Source: Eretmocerus hayati
Taxonomy: Eukaryota; Arthropoda; Insecta; Hymenoptera; Aphelinidae
Direction of reading: 5' to 3'
Assembly (NCBI GenBank): GCA_029851415.1
Contig: CM056741.1
Location: 63,788,282-63,852,281 of the forward strand
DNA length: 64,000 nt
Part shown: positions 20,869 through 32,759 of the stretch, in pieces
How positions within the stretch are numbered: position 1 is the stretch's first letter
How the letters are laid out: every line of letters begins with the position of its first letter
Made by a program: the position numbers and the translations under genes
The notes under the pieces: model-generated
The model's input: the letters and a program-made list of their open reading frames with translations, nothing else
Database searches by the model: none
What the model was told of the DNA's origin: nothing

Positions 20869-23800
20869 TTACATAATGGAAATATTCGATGCTGTGCTAG
20901 CTCCGCCCATGGAGTTTGTGGCTATGCAAAAGTAGGTCCCGACATGATGCTTTTCAAGATGATATATTTGCAGCCAAGATGTTCGAATGAGCGCATCTGA
21001 TCCTCCACTCGAGTCCACATCTCCATCCTCGAGTTCTTCGTCTGAGAGAAACCAACAGGAATTTACTCATATAAAGTTGAAAGAAATAGTCATGAACACT
21101 GCGAATGAATATTTTTTTGAGGGGGGAGGGGGGTTACGGGACTATTTCGGCCCACGGGAAATAAAGATTTTTGATTGAATAAGTTATTTCAATCAGAATT
21201 ATGTGGAAATAAGGTTGGAATTGTATGTTTTTTATCTCTAGCAGCCGTGTAGAAGTAGATTCCGGAGAAGTTTTTCCGGGGATTCCTCAGATTTTCTTGT
21301 CAATTTGTATCAGAGTTCTCACAAATTCATTGTCACCCTGTATGTCAATAATGGTTATGGATGATATCCGTCCTAAATAGATTGAATTTATCTCCTTCAT
21401 TTTCCCATATCTTTTACTGGCAAGCACTCATTGGATTGCACATGATTTTTCAAGATTTTATAATATGAGACTCAACTTCTGCAAAGCTTAGTTTTTTGGA
21501 TGATATAATACATGCTCAAGTTGTTTCCACGAATTATTTCCCCCCAATTTACAATACCCTGGTTCAAATGAAGTTTGGAATTTCTTACGACAAAACCCAC
21601 TCGAGTAAAATCCAGAAGAATAGGCGAATTGGAAATTGCATCGAGCTCGTGAGTGTGAGTGCTATCACCGAAATACTAAAATTTAGAGTAAACAAGGACG
21701 TGCTTGCAATTGAGCACGCCAATCGCATGGATCAGCAAAAGAAAACTCAACAAATTAACAAAAGAAATTCTCTTCTATAGGATTCATAGCCGATGATTTA
21801 CCCATCGATTTTCCCTCTAAATTATGAACAATATTATCATTTTGGAAGAGTGCATTAGAAAAATACTTACTGGGCAGCCTAAGAATCTTCCCTCCATTGG
21901 CGGAGTGAAATTCCCAAAAAATTTCGGGCAACGGAAAACCCTTGGCCTCGCAGCTCAGAGCCACGCTCTGGCCTTGAACTCCTTCTACGTTCTCCAAAGC
22001 CGAATAGATGATTGGACGGCTCGGACAGGGTCCCAGGTGCAATAGCCTCAGGCCCGATTGCTCACTGCCACCGCGTCGAGCTACTTCCTCGTGTAAAGCG
22101 CAGGGGCTTGGATAGGTACGATTGTTGCTTCCACATGCTGGTGTCTGTTCCATGCACACGCAAGTAGCCTCCGGCACGTCCTTCAGTTAATACACAATTG
22201 AACGACATGCAACTTTAGAAAGAGTTCATCTTTTTCTTCTTTTTAAGGGTGTGTGCAGGATTGGTTGGAAGTTTTACGAGCTAGTCACTCTATATGTTTG
22301 AAAATTTGTAGTGGATGCGGGTTGTAAGGTAGTATGGGATGGGATAGAGTTGTGTTGAAGTGGAAAAGTTTGAGGCTTTGAAGCTCGCTGTTGACACGTC
22401 TTTATTTGAAACGACGGCTGGTCCCTTCTAGAAAGAAATAAGACCGCAGAAATTCTGGTTGTTGTGAAGTTTTGAAGGAAAACAGGATAACCCTGGTAGA
22501 AATTCATCCTAATGTAACACATTATTAGCCATAAAACGGCCATTTTCAGCCAAAATTGGCCAAAAATAGTCATTCTATGTCTATTAATGTGTTACATCGA
22601 AGTAAATTTCTACCAGGGAAGGGTCCGGGGTAAATTTGTCTGACGAAGATGCTGAGGATGATTTGTATTTTATGTGCCATGATTGATGATGTGATGGAAT
22701 ATTATCTCATATTATCGGAGTACATGTTTATTTTTGACTCTCTTCATTTCACCAATGTCGAGCCAGAGTGGTTCAGATACGAGTGAAAATTGTGGAATTC
22801 CGACAGATAATTCCAGAGACGCGCCTCAGAATTGCACTGACGAAACGGTGTATAAGGGCATTGAGAAATTTTGAATGGATTGAACAATGTACCGGGTTAT
22901 AATGGTCCCATCGTTATGAGAAAGTAGATCAGTCAAACTAGTTGGAGCTCTTCCACGGTCGGAGAATTGCAAGATGAGTGGGTGCGCGAGCTTTACCACT
23001 CGTCGCCGCTTTCCGTAATCACCTTGCATCTCCGCAATGCGCGCGCAATTACTTTCCGCTCCGAGCTTGATCGCATGATTGCGTCTAAAAAAGGGAAATA
23101 GCTGCGCCACGTTGTGGGTCGCTGACATCATCGAGATCGGAGCACCTGATATACTAACTGAAAATTTTCTCATTGAGATGGTTGGTGTTTTACGACTTTC
23201 TGGGGCACAATACTTTCAGTGAATTAGATGAAGAACTAGATCATACAATCTTCTTTTACGTTCCCTGATTTTTGGCAGTTTGTCTTTGCTCGACGTATGA
23301 ATAAAGACCTTTTACTTAGAAATGTACGAACGATTTATGAATGATATTCGAATGGTATCAGTGATTCAACATAAGGGAAGTGCACGCAACTTGCCTCTGT
23401 ACCCAACTTGTCCCCATATGGGCTGATCTCAGGCATGAGCACTCGTGGACCTTCCTGACTATTCTTTTTTTTTTACATTATTCATGCTAAAACATGGGGA
23501 AATGAGTAGTTTGCACCCACTCCAAATCATTCCTGCGTTTCTCAAGAAATTTTAAGTGATTTTTTCATTTTTCAAGTTTGCGCACCTAAGAAATTCCCGA
23601 GGAAATTGCGTTCAGTAAGATTGGCGGTTAATTTTTTCAAATCGACCAATCTCAACGCACATTAACGCATTTGATTCCCTTCTTCAAGACCTTCAAAATC
23701 CGCTATTCAAAGTTGCAAAACTCAGATCTGGAGCTATTTTATATGCAAAATACGTAGGTAACTCGTAGAACGAGATGGGCAACATCGGAGTATACCCAAC

Positions 23801-26399
23801 ATGCCCCCACATGGTTAAGTATCTGGGAAAGGCGCGCAGTACGGCTTTTTTTTATCACTTAGAATATGTTTACCCAAAATAGGCCGGTAACAGTGTCTTG
23901 GGCCAGCTAAAAGCTACAAATGTCGCTGCACGGTGATAAAAACGGATCAAAGCGATTTTATACCTGTTTATCGCCGATTTACATTGTTTTAAATGATGGG
24001 GGCAAGTTGGGTATACGCTTTTGTAAACTCTCAAAAATTAACTTTTGAGAGAATCAACACAGTTTGGCTCCAACTCATTCAAATTATACGTATTTCAACT
24101 CATTTCGAAGGTCTTGAGACAAGCTTCACAATGAGTTAAGGTACGTTGGAAAATATTGAGATCGGCCAGAGTTATTAAGAAAAGGCTTAATGGGGGCAAG
24201 TTGGGTACACTTACCTTACTAAGGGTGATAAGAAGTGGATACCAATGATGTTAAATTTGTAAATCGGCATTTGGAGTTCGAAAAGTGTAATTAGAAGTGG
24301 ATACCGTTACTTCAACTAAAAAAAACAAAGGATTACATGATGCCTGATATCTCTTGTTTGTACACATTTCTTGTTTCGGATGGTGTGAAATGCAAGATCA
24401 GTCAAGGGTGTTGAAAATTTTGTGAGGAATACGTGTACTAGTTCATGGTAAGTACTTCGTTCCTCGTATCACTTTTAGCGGTTGAACTCATCTGATTGAA
24501 AAAGCATTTGCTTATTTCACACGTTTACACTCTATTCTATGAAATTACTACTCCCTGGGTTACGGAAAGAATCACATCTCACGATCGTCCAAGGAACCAA
24601 GTAATCAATGGAGCGGAATTCTCACATCATTCATGATCCAGTCAAGTATAACCTTTGATTCATTTTTAGTCTATTCCGGACAAGATTGAATGTTTTTCGA
24701 GCTCTGCTCGTAATAGTTCAAGAGTTGTACAATATCACAATTTTTACGATGTATAGTGTGCTAACCTCTGGCTCCAGGTCATTGCGCAAAGTGCATACGT
24801 AGTTGCGAGCACAGAGTCCTTCATTTCTTCTCATCGGGGGCAGCTGGGGGATACTCGCGTTCCAGCAAGATTCTCCATCTAGACGAGCACAGGTACCCTG
24901 ACTGCAACATCCGCATGTATCCGGTACTGTGCCCAACAGACATTCTTGAGGGTTTGGCGGACACCTGAGTGAAAGTTTCCAAATTATATGGTAATTTGAT
25001 GACAAACGGTTTTCGATCACTTAGAAATCCATCATAATGGTTCGGGAATGTTTTTCAACTGCATCTTACTCGGAACTGCCCATTAGTATTCTACAATATT
25101 CTGAGTAATGCAATATTTTCGTGAGCTTCGGGGTCATTATGGCGCGTAAGTCCAATTGAAATTTCTTCTATGACCGAAAATTTTCGGAAATTCAATTCTA
25201 TCCCAAGTTATGTACGAGACTGTGCAAAAAACTAGACGGAAAATATTCTTCATCTAACAAGACTTCGAAGATGGCGCAAAAAACTTCATAGCCTCGTGAC
25301 TCGGATTTCAGATTGATTATTTTGAAGAATATTTTGAAAAATTGAGATCTATGGATATACAGTAGAAACTCTCTAGCTCGAAACTCCTCAACTCTAAAAA
25401 CCTCCTAACTCGAAGAAATTGTCCGGGCTCTTGAGAAAAACCCCCTAACTCGCAAAAAATATATGGTAAACTGAAAACCTCCTAATTCGAGGAAAAATGT
25501 CACCGGCAAAAACTCCCTCGATGTAAGTCAAAAATTTTATCGATTTTAGCCTATGATTCGAGCGGAAAACGCCCGAACTCGAAATTCCCTGTCTGGCAAG
25601 TCTCGAATTCGTTATTATGAACGTGCCAGTGATCCATCGACGGCCACAATGGCACAATCGAAGCGACAACTTCGTGCTTTAACTATAGCAGAGAAATGCA
25701 AAATTATCGAAGAACTCAAATCATCAAATTCTACTGAACAAGATATTGCATTAAAGCTTGGGATTCCAAAGATCATATTTAAAAGGAGTTGGAGGGACCG
25801 AGAAGAAGATATTCAAAGCTTTGTCTAGGTTAAAGAATGCTTTCGATTGTATGAAAGTACAATCTTCATAACATCAAACAAGAATGAATGATTTTATGTG
25901 ATATGAAAATATTTAATATATTTTTTAAAATCCATTTGATCTAATACATCACGATTTGACGAGTTGGCTGGAGTAGATTGATTTCAAAATATACTTTACC
26001 GAGGACACCATGTATCGAGAGTCATTCCGAAAAACTCCTTATCTCGATCAACTAACTCCATAACTCGAACTTTTCGCCGGGTCTCTTGAGATCCGAGTTA
26101 AAGAGTTTCTACTGTAGTAGAAATCGAAAGCGGTACATTGAGAAGGAGAAGGTTGACCTCACCCACCTGTAATCAGCGCAGACATAGCAGCCCTCGGCGT
26201 AAAGGTTCTCCATAGAATTTGGCTCGGGATCCTCTTCGGTGAATCTGTGGGATGCCTGATCGAGGGGGAAGTTGGTGGTCGTCGCCGCGGAGATTGCCGA
26301 ACGAATGAAACATGACAAAACAACCATGGACAATAGCAAAACCACTAACGGTTTTGGTGGCATTAAGATTGCTTGCATTGGTGAAGACCTTCTCGTCAT
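20869..26399 (-). CDS. Secreted IGFBP-Kazal-Ig protein (IGFBP-rP1/IGFBP7-like)
   Basis: Predicted secreted binding protein. In vertebrates this domain order (IGFBP, Kazal, Ig) marks IGFBP7 and KAZALD1, which bind insulin-like or other growth factors outside the cell. Minus-strand exons in order: 26399-26167, 24964-24766, 22180-21871, 21041-20869, giving 915 nt and 304 residues with phases 2, 0, 1. Residues 1 to about 38 form a signal peptide (MTRRSS start; a second Met at residue 8 is possible). Residues about 71-125 are the cysteine-rich IGFBP module with DTCGCC. Residues about 146-196 are Kazal-like (CVCMEQTPACGSNNRTYPSP). Residues about 197-300 are one Ig domain with VALSCEAKGFP, a core Trp and GTYFCIATNSMGG. 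The stop faces prominin in a convergent arrangement, only 73 bp from a TIR element (19705-20795). A pogo-type element lies in intron 1, 52 bp from the exon 1 donor. Introns also hold 22491-22618 and 23374-24216. It is not ImpL2-like, since it has a single Ig domain plus IGFBP and Kazal modules. Confidence 0.87.
22491..22618. mobile_element. 128-bp MITE in IGFBP-gene intron
   Basis: Ends CCCTGGTAGAAATT and AATTTCTACCAGGG, with TIRs extending through TGTAACACATTA to about 36 bp. The centre is AT-rich. The target duplication is unclear (GGATAA before, AAGGGT after). Confidence 0.7.
23374..24216. mobile_element. TA-flanked TIR element, family B copy 1
   Basis: TA on each side, termini AGGGAAGTGCACGCAACTTG and (reversed) AGGTAAGTGTACCCAACTTG. 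Core GGGGGCAAGTTGGGTA and variants occur near 23398, 23790, 23999 and 24192 in both orientations. In reverse orientation it matches 34921-35755 along its length. No transposase frame. It lies in intron 2 of the IGFBP-type gene. Confidence 0.8.
25360..26114. mobile_element. Pogo/Tigger-type DNA transposon, internally deleted
   Basis: TA duplications flank CAGTAGAAACTCTCTAGC and its partner CAGTAGAAACTCTTTAAC, typical pogo-type ends. Sub-terminal repeats of CTAACTCGAA follow. It contains the N-terminal end of a transposase (25649-25828) but no DDE domain. It lies in intron 1 of the IGFBP-type gene, next to the exon 1 donor. Confidence 0.85.
25649..25828 (+). pseudogene. Pogo transposase N-terminal fragment (HTH domain)
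   Basis: From ATG 25649 the frame reads MAQSKRQLRALTIAEK and then an HTH like that of CENP-B and pogo proteins, with KIIEELKS and IALKLGIPK. It stops after 59 residues (TAG 25826-25828). The second HTH and the catalytic DDE/D region are missing, so it cannot act as a transposase. The plus-strand frame is antisense to the host gene. An upstream in-frame Met at 25553 exists, but the domain begins after 25649. Confidence 0.75.
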
Positions 26400-29300
26400 T
26401 TTGCTCGCAATGACTGCAGATCGCGGCGAGGACGCCTCCTCTTATCTGCAGCGCGTGGCAGCTTGAGAGTTATAATGCACTATGAAATTACCGCGTAGAA
26501 TATAACAGAGTGGGAGATTATCCGGTGACCCTAACACTCACCAACATATGCTTAGGAATTCAAATGAAAGGTTAATGCAACTTTGATTGAATTACTAACC
26601 AGCAAACATTGACAAAGGTGTTCTACTGGAAGTTCACTTTTTTTTTCTTTTCTTTTTTAAGTCTTGAATTGGAAAGTCAGCGCTCGATCTTAAACTAATT
26701 CAGGGTAAAATCCATGACCCAAGTGAAACTCATTGAAAGTGCTATAGAGTATTTTTGTCCCGCTCATTGGCCTAGAAATTTGAAGATCCCCAAGGTTTTC
26801 TATCAGAGATAACAGATAATCTTGTTTCCAAATTCGATCATTCTGAGATAAGGTTGCAGATGATTTTATGAGATTCCAATTTTGTATGTGGACAGTATAA
26901 TCTATTGGAGGTTTTTACCCCCAACGAATGAATGACAAGTGGATGAATGAATCTTCAACCTGGGAATTTTAGATTCCATCTACATGGTGATCCAAAGTAA
27001 ACTATGTGAGCTCTTCATGATGAAATTTTCCATGAAAAAAAACTAAGCTTGGAGTACGGGCCATAAACTTGCGTGCGATGGTCATGCGTCAAGTGCCGAT
27101 GTGCATGCAATCAGTCTGTTGTGATGAAATTCAAAATATCTCGGATTGCGTGCCGATTGTTGTTTATTTGAAGATTGAAAATTCGATGTTAGTAAAGAGT
27201 CAATACAAAACAGGACGTGGTATAGGGCTCACAGTCATCGTTTCCGAACATCATACTGCTGCGTGACGATTTTCGTTTGAAAGACGACCAGCGTTAGAGA
27301 TTGCTGTATACTTCACGTCACTCTTACACCCCGAAAGTTTACGAATACGAAAAATAGATTGCTGATGAATCAATTAAAGCGCTCGAGTTTAAATGATGGA
27401 AAAGTTGTATCGATGACATCCGAACGGTTGTGACGGTCGATTTTTCCTCGGTGATAATCGGTTTTTCCTAGAGTGTATATTTTGAGTGCTGTCTTTCGTG
27501 TGAGCGCGCTCTGTGACGATCCGCGTCAAACTGATTATATGCTCATCTGGTTTGGCTCATCTCTTTCAACGCTTGATCAGTTATCCGTATTTATATAGTT
27601 GATGGCAATGAGTCTGTCCACAGAACCTTTAACATTCGTGTTACTGCACGAAATCTCTGAACATACAAATGATTTCTGAGATTTCGGTTTTGAAACTAAT
27701 TTTGATGTGTTCTGATGCCTGTGAACGTGGACCCTGCTGTGGGTGCTATTCGTCGTTTTGAAAAAAGGTCTGGCCATCCGCGGCATAGTCCGCAACCCTC
27801 ATTTTCGAAGAATTTCTCATGTTAGTCACATCATTTTTTTATTCCCTAAGCTTGCTGCGAAAATAACGTTGCTCTAAAAAATTCTGACAAAATTTGGGAA
27901 CCATCTACACACCTTTTTCTTTTGAGTCGCGTGCCTTCGACGTGACATTCATGAGTTAACCTCGAGGTCGTGTCACCGAGTTTTCAACAAGAATTAAGAA
28001 TTCCCGTACCTAGTTTATAAAAAAATGATATCCTCGATAGTCATATAACCGAAACAGATTGAATAATATCCCACTTGGTTTGGGTGCGTGCGAACAATCG
28101 CGTTGAAATAACAGCTCCGTCGAGATGGGTAAGTTCATGCACTCACTCGACTGGAAAAAGTCGAATTTCCGTGGCACGGTGAAGCGAAGGAGTACGCTTC
28201 AGAAATGTTTTGCCCATTTTCTAACCTTTTTTGTTAACAATATCCCACAATTTTTACGTCCTGATCTGAAATGTTATTTGACTAAAAAGCATTAAGAAGA
28301 TTATATCAATGAGACTCATTATGTAATAAGGCTCATGGAACCGCTCATATGACGTTACAATCTTTGATATGAATCTTAAAAATGGCTAAATTACTCCAGA
28401 AAACATACTTCTCTCCTTTAAGTGTCAATATAGACTCGATTTTGAGAGAAATGGAGTGAACCCGCGAACAACACGATCGGGAATGCCAAATCGCTAATAT
28501 CAAGAACTCGAGTGCTTGCGCTTGTCCTTATCGTACATGATCGAAAAGTAAGGAAATAACGAGATACAACGTGAAACCATCTCCAAATTGAGCTGTGCGG
28601 ATTGTGAGCACCTCGATCTAGATCCAATAGGGTGCACTCAGTGTCTTTTACATGACTAAATGTGTTATTTATCAATACAAAAAACTACATTTCTCCAAAA
28701 CAGTGTGCACAGATTTTCCCACCCATTTTGTGGGCCCTCGTGACCAGCAAAATTGGTTCCAGAAGCGTACTACAAGAAAAAAATTTCATTTTCCAGCAAC
28801 CCAAATTTTAAAAGTTCTGTGAACAGACTCACATGGAATCTAATTCATGTTCGAGGGTTGCTCTCGGAATGATGTAGACCACGGACTCTTATTTGACTAA
28901 ATGATTCCTCTGGAAATTAATAGTTGTCTTTAGCTATTTCTTTCTATTTCTGAACAATAGATATGTTTTGGATGATGCACACACTATCGAATCTACACAA
29001 TTGGGTGTATTGAGGCTCGAAAACTGTGAGAAGTAAAACTGATGTTTTCCTTAACAATCTTATCCTTCTACGGAGGCAACGATGTACCCAAATTTATTTT
29101 CAATTTAGAAGTTGGCGTATCTCGAATTTTTCGATATCTTATTTTTGTAAGATGGAGATGAGGAATGGTTGTGTCTGACAATATGTTTATGTTTTGATTT
29201 TGAATTGCAATGTTTTTGTTGTGATGAAGATTTGAGGTTCAGTTTCGGGAAATCGACGGGGAAAGATTGCTCTTCATTTATATTATAAATTAATCGATCG

Positions 29301-30049
29301 TGAACGATCAAACCTTCGAGAAATATTCTATAATCAGTCGATTTTTCAAGAAAAAAAAAAAAACGAAGCATGGACGTGAAAGGACGTGTCTCAATGGATA
29401 GTGCATCAAATCTTGATGCAATGAATTTACATTGTTCTGCGTGCAACGATCAAACGAGGTAAAAATTGTAGAGTTAAGAAAAGTCTGATGATCTTTTCAA
29501 TCATGATACATGTTTTCGAGTCTCTGTTCATCAATTTCTCCATGATTGGAATTCCTATTTTGAGGATGATCATGAGAAAAACTTAGTCGTACTTCCATAA
29601 GCGTTTATCAGCAAACATGGCAATGAAAACGGAGCACAAAACGACGCTCATCCAACCTTTTTTTCCATCACTTTTATGTTTATTGGAAAACGCTGGACTT
29701 CAGGAGCTATGCTGCTTCTGACTTACACTTGATTCAAGACGTGGGTGGAAGGAGCAAAAATCTAATCATTTACCGTTGATACCTAATAATTGCGCGCACA
29801 AACTGCGCGAATACACTTACGAAATCAGAGTTCTAAGATTGATTCGATTTAGGCTGTTTGGAGAGCTTGGGCCTCGGCTTGGGCCGAAGATATATTTTTC
29901 CTTTTGTTTGAGTAAAAGGAAGTGGACCGAAAGTCACGAACGATGCCAGATCGAATGGATCACTAAAGTGTCTTGAAATTTTGAGCTACTGATCAAGGTG
30001 ATAAGCTTCTGCCTCCGAATGTATCATCATTCAGGCAGGCATCTTAAAA
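26400..30049. other. Upstream region of the IGFBP-type gene, no recognised gene
   Basis: About 3.6 kb of mostly non-repetitive AT-rich DNA 5' of the IGFBP-type start codon at 26399. Its promoter should lie in the first part, but I cannot place a TATA box or start site. An ATGGGTAAGT at 28124 resembles a start codon next to a donor but has no supporting exon downstream. No domain-bearing frames were found. Confidence 0.4.
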
Positions 30050-30051
30050 TA

Positions 30052-30889
30052 GTTGTACACTAAAACTGAAAATACAGTGGAATCTCCGGTCGCACGGACA
30101 CCTCTGGTTGCATCAAAACTGTCCGCAATCCGGAGGTGTCCATTAATCAGAGGTTCATTTCTGTGATTATACTCCTGCTGGTCGCAAAAAAATTGTCCGT
30201 TATTGAGAGGTGTCCGTCAATCGGAGGTATCCGTTAAGGGAGATCCCACTGTATACCAGAATATCACCAAAGTTGGGGAGAACTTACAAGGGGAGTCCGG
30301 AGTCTCCGGGTCCTGAAATCTCACCAAAATTTTTTCACAGTTTCGTACCACCTAGAATATGAAGAACCCAAAGCAACTCTGTCAAATGGGCCTCCCGTTC
30401 AGAGCTACAGCCTATGACATTAGCATTGCCCATATAGGCCCATGTTAAAAAGTGATATATATAGATATACTAGCAATGTTGACGTTTCTAACTGAAGCCT
30501 AGAACAGAAGGCCCTTTTGACAGAGTTGCTTTAGATTCTTCATATTCTAGGTGGTACGAAACTGTGGAAAAATTTTGGTGAGATTTCAGGACCCGGAGAC
30601 TCCGGACTCCCCTTGTTAGTTCAAGTGTTAATGATTACCTGTGCAAAATTTCAGAATGATTGACCGTTTTGTTTCGCAGTGGTAGCCATCAAAAAGCCGC
30701 CACTCTTAACATTGCGTTTGTATGGGAGTCGACGATCCCGCATGAGCGCAATGCTAAAAGTGATGACTACCACTCTGAAACAAAACGGTCAATCATTTTG
30801 AAATTTTGCACAGGTGTTCATTAACACTTGAACTTAATCCTCACCAACTTTGGTGACTTTCTGGTATATTTTGCATTTTAGTGTACAAC
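30052..30889. mobile_element. Composite hairpin element with nested pogo-type MITE
   Basis: The outer TIRs are GTTGTACACTAAAA and TTTTAGTGTACAAC, flanked by TA. Inside are two further palindromes: 30290-30616 (AGTCCGGAGTCTCCGGGTCC against its reverse complement) and 30620-30835 (TTGACCGTTTTGTTTC against GAAACAAAACGGTCAA). A 177-bp insertion occupies 30075-30251. No coding frame. Transcription would give a multi-hairpin RNA. Confidence 0.7.
30075..30251. mobile_element. 177-bp pogo-type MITE
   Basis: CAGTGGAATCTCC and CAGTGGGATCTCC (reversed) ends, flanked by TA at 30073-30074 and 30252-30253. Sub-terminal GGTGTCCGT-type repeats occur in both directions. Removing it restores symmetry of the outer TIRs at 30052-30889. 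Confidence 0.8.
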
Positions 30890-31350
30890 TACCTCAAGCC
30901 AAATAGGAAGAAATCTGATGAAACTCAATAAATATTAGTTGTTCGATGAATGGTTCTGATGCCCTTATAATAATTTTGAAATTTGAGAATCAGCGCGCTT
31001 GCGCCCGTGGAGAGTTTCTAGTTTTATTTTAATGTGTGGGGCATCACTTGAACTTTTTGCAGAATTTCATCATAACCATTTCGAATCCGACAATTGCAGT
31101 AATTTAAGATGGGAGACCTGTGTAAAATTCAGCACAAACTGCTGATAACGCATGAGATGAACGAGTCTTCAAAATCAACTATGGGATAATCCCTGCTAAA
31201 AGAGTATAATATAAAAATTTGCCAGTGATTGATGTAATCGAGAATCTTTCTCCGTCTTTGAACCGCCTCAAACTTGTTCAATTCAAACAGTGGAGAAGAT
31301 GGTTTTTCACCAGATGTATCATCTCACTGTTGTTGGAAAGTTTTCCACAT

Positions 31351-32759
31351 GAGTAGTTCCAGCGAAAGCGACCTACGAAAAAGGGTCATGCCTCAGATCA
31401 TTTTGTTAACATTCTTATTCGATTCTATGGTACGAAATATGAACTTTCCACCACCTATGGGGTCCCAAAAAAAATGTTTGGTCCCATGGCAAGAATTTTC
31501 GAAAATGGAGTAAAATGCATTTTTTCAAAATTCTAGCAGCTTGTTTTTACTAAAATGCTGATAAGTTGAGTTTGCTCACAGATAGATACATGTGGTTCGC
31601 GACATTCGGAAGGTCTTGAAAGAACCTATCGAAATTAATATCAAAAACTTGATCTTGAGGTCATGAGCGGTCTGTACCAGAAAAAGTGTAAAAATCACTA
31701 AACAGTGAATTTCTCAGTTGCCTAGTTTATTTAATTCTGGAAAATCATATAATCGATGTTAAATGTTGTGTTCTTTCAGAGAAAAATGGTCCCGATTAAC
31801 TTTTCCGCCGTCTAAGGGCTGTTTTTCCCAATTTTCGCAAACCTAGTTTTCACGCAGTTTGAAATTGTCCCATTGTCCGTTTACTGCGCATGCGCAGGAA
31901 CTTGGACTATTAAAACTAATTCCATTAGAAAGCCAAGAAAATTTCCTTCAAAATGGCTACTTGACAAAATGAATTTCATTGATTTGACTCAGAGTTACAG
32001 CCTACGAAAGATAGAGTTTCAGCTCGAGTGCGTCAATAGGCAAACGATATATCGTGCCCGGGTTTTCCTACTGTTGTCGCGGTGGCTCCGATCCACCCCT
32101 TGGTGGTTATCGAGATTCGGTGGTCTTTCAAACGTTGTAGCTCCGAGCCAAATTGATGGAATTGACTTCATCAAGTGGTCATTTTGGAGGAAATTCTTTT
32201 GGCTTCTCAATGGAATTAGTTTCAAGAGTCCAAATTCCTGCGCATGCACGGTAAACAGAATTTCAATAGGTTTGCGAAAATTGAAAAAAACAGGCCTTAG
32301 ACGGCGGAAAAAGAAATCGGGACCATTTTCTTTTGAAAGAGCACAAGCTTTTACATCACATGTGTGATTTTCAAGAATTGGAAAAATAGGCAACTGAGAA
32401 ATTCACTGTTTAGTGATTCTTACACTTTTTCTGGTACAGACCGCTCATGACCTCAAGATCAAGTTTTTGATATTAATTTCGATAGGTTCTTTCAAGACCT
32501 TCCGAATGTCACGAACCGCATGTATCTATCTGTGAGCAAACTCAACTTATCAGCATTTTAGTAAAAACAAGCTGCTAGAATTTAAAGAAAATGCATTTTA
32601 CTCCATTTTCGAAAATTCTCGCCATGAGACTAGAAAATTTTTCGGGACCCATAGATAGTGGAAAGTCCATATTTTGCACCATAGAATCGAATAAAAATGT
32701 TAACAAAAGGATCTGAGACATGACCCTTTTTCGTAGGTCGCTTTCGCGTGGAACTACTC
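31351..32759. mobile_element. 1.4-kb near-continuous palindrome (fold-back element)
   Basis: The ends GAGTAGTTCCAGCG and its partner CGTGGAACTACTC begin two arms of about 690 bp that match inward almost to the centre near 32055. Paired landmarks include GCGACCTACGAAAAAGGGTC, CATGAGCGGTCTGTACCAG, CACTGTTTAGTGATT, CCGCCGTCTAAGG and TGCGCATGC. There is essentially no spacer. Short frames in it mirror one another and are not genes. No clear target duplication. Confidence 0.8.

Noticed and set aside
28124..28133. ATGGGTAAGT, a possible start codon beside a donor
   Set aside because: No downstream exon, domain or phase partner was found on the plus strand.
31873..32393. Frames of 164 and 124 residues on opposite strands
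   Set aside because: They lie in the centre of the 1.4-kb palindrome and mirror each other.
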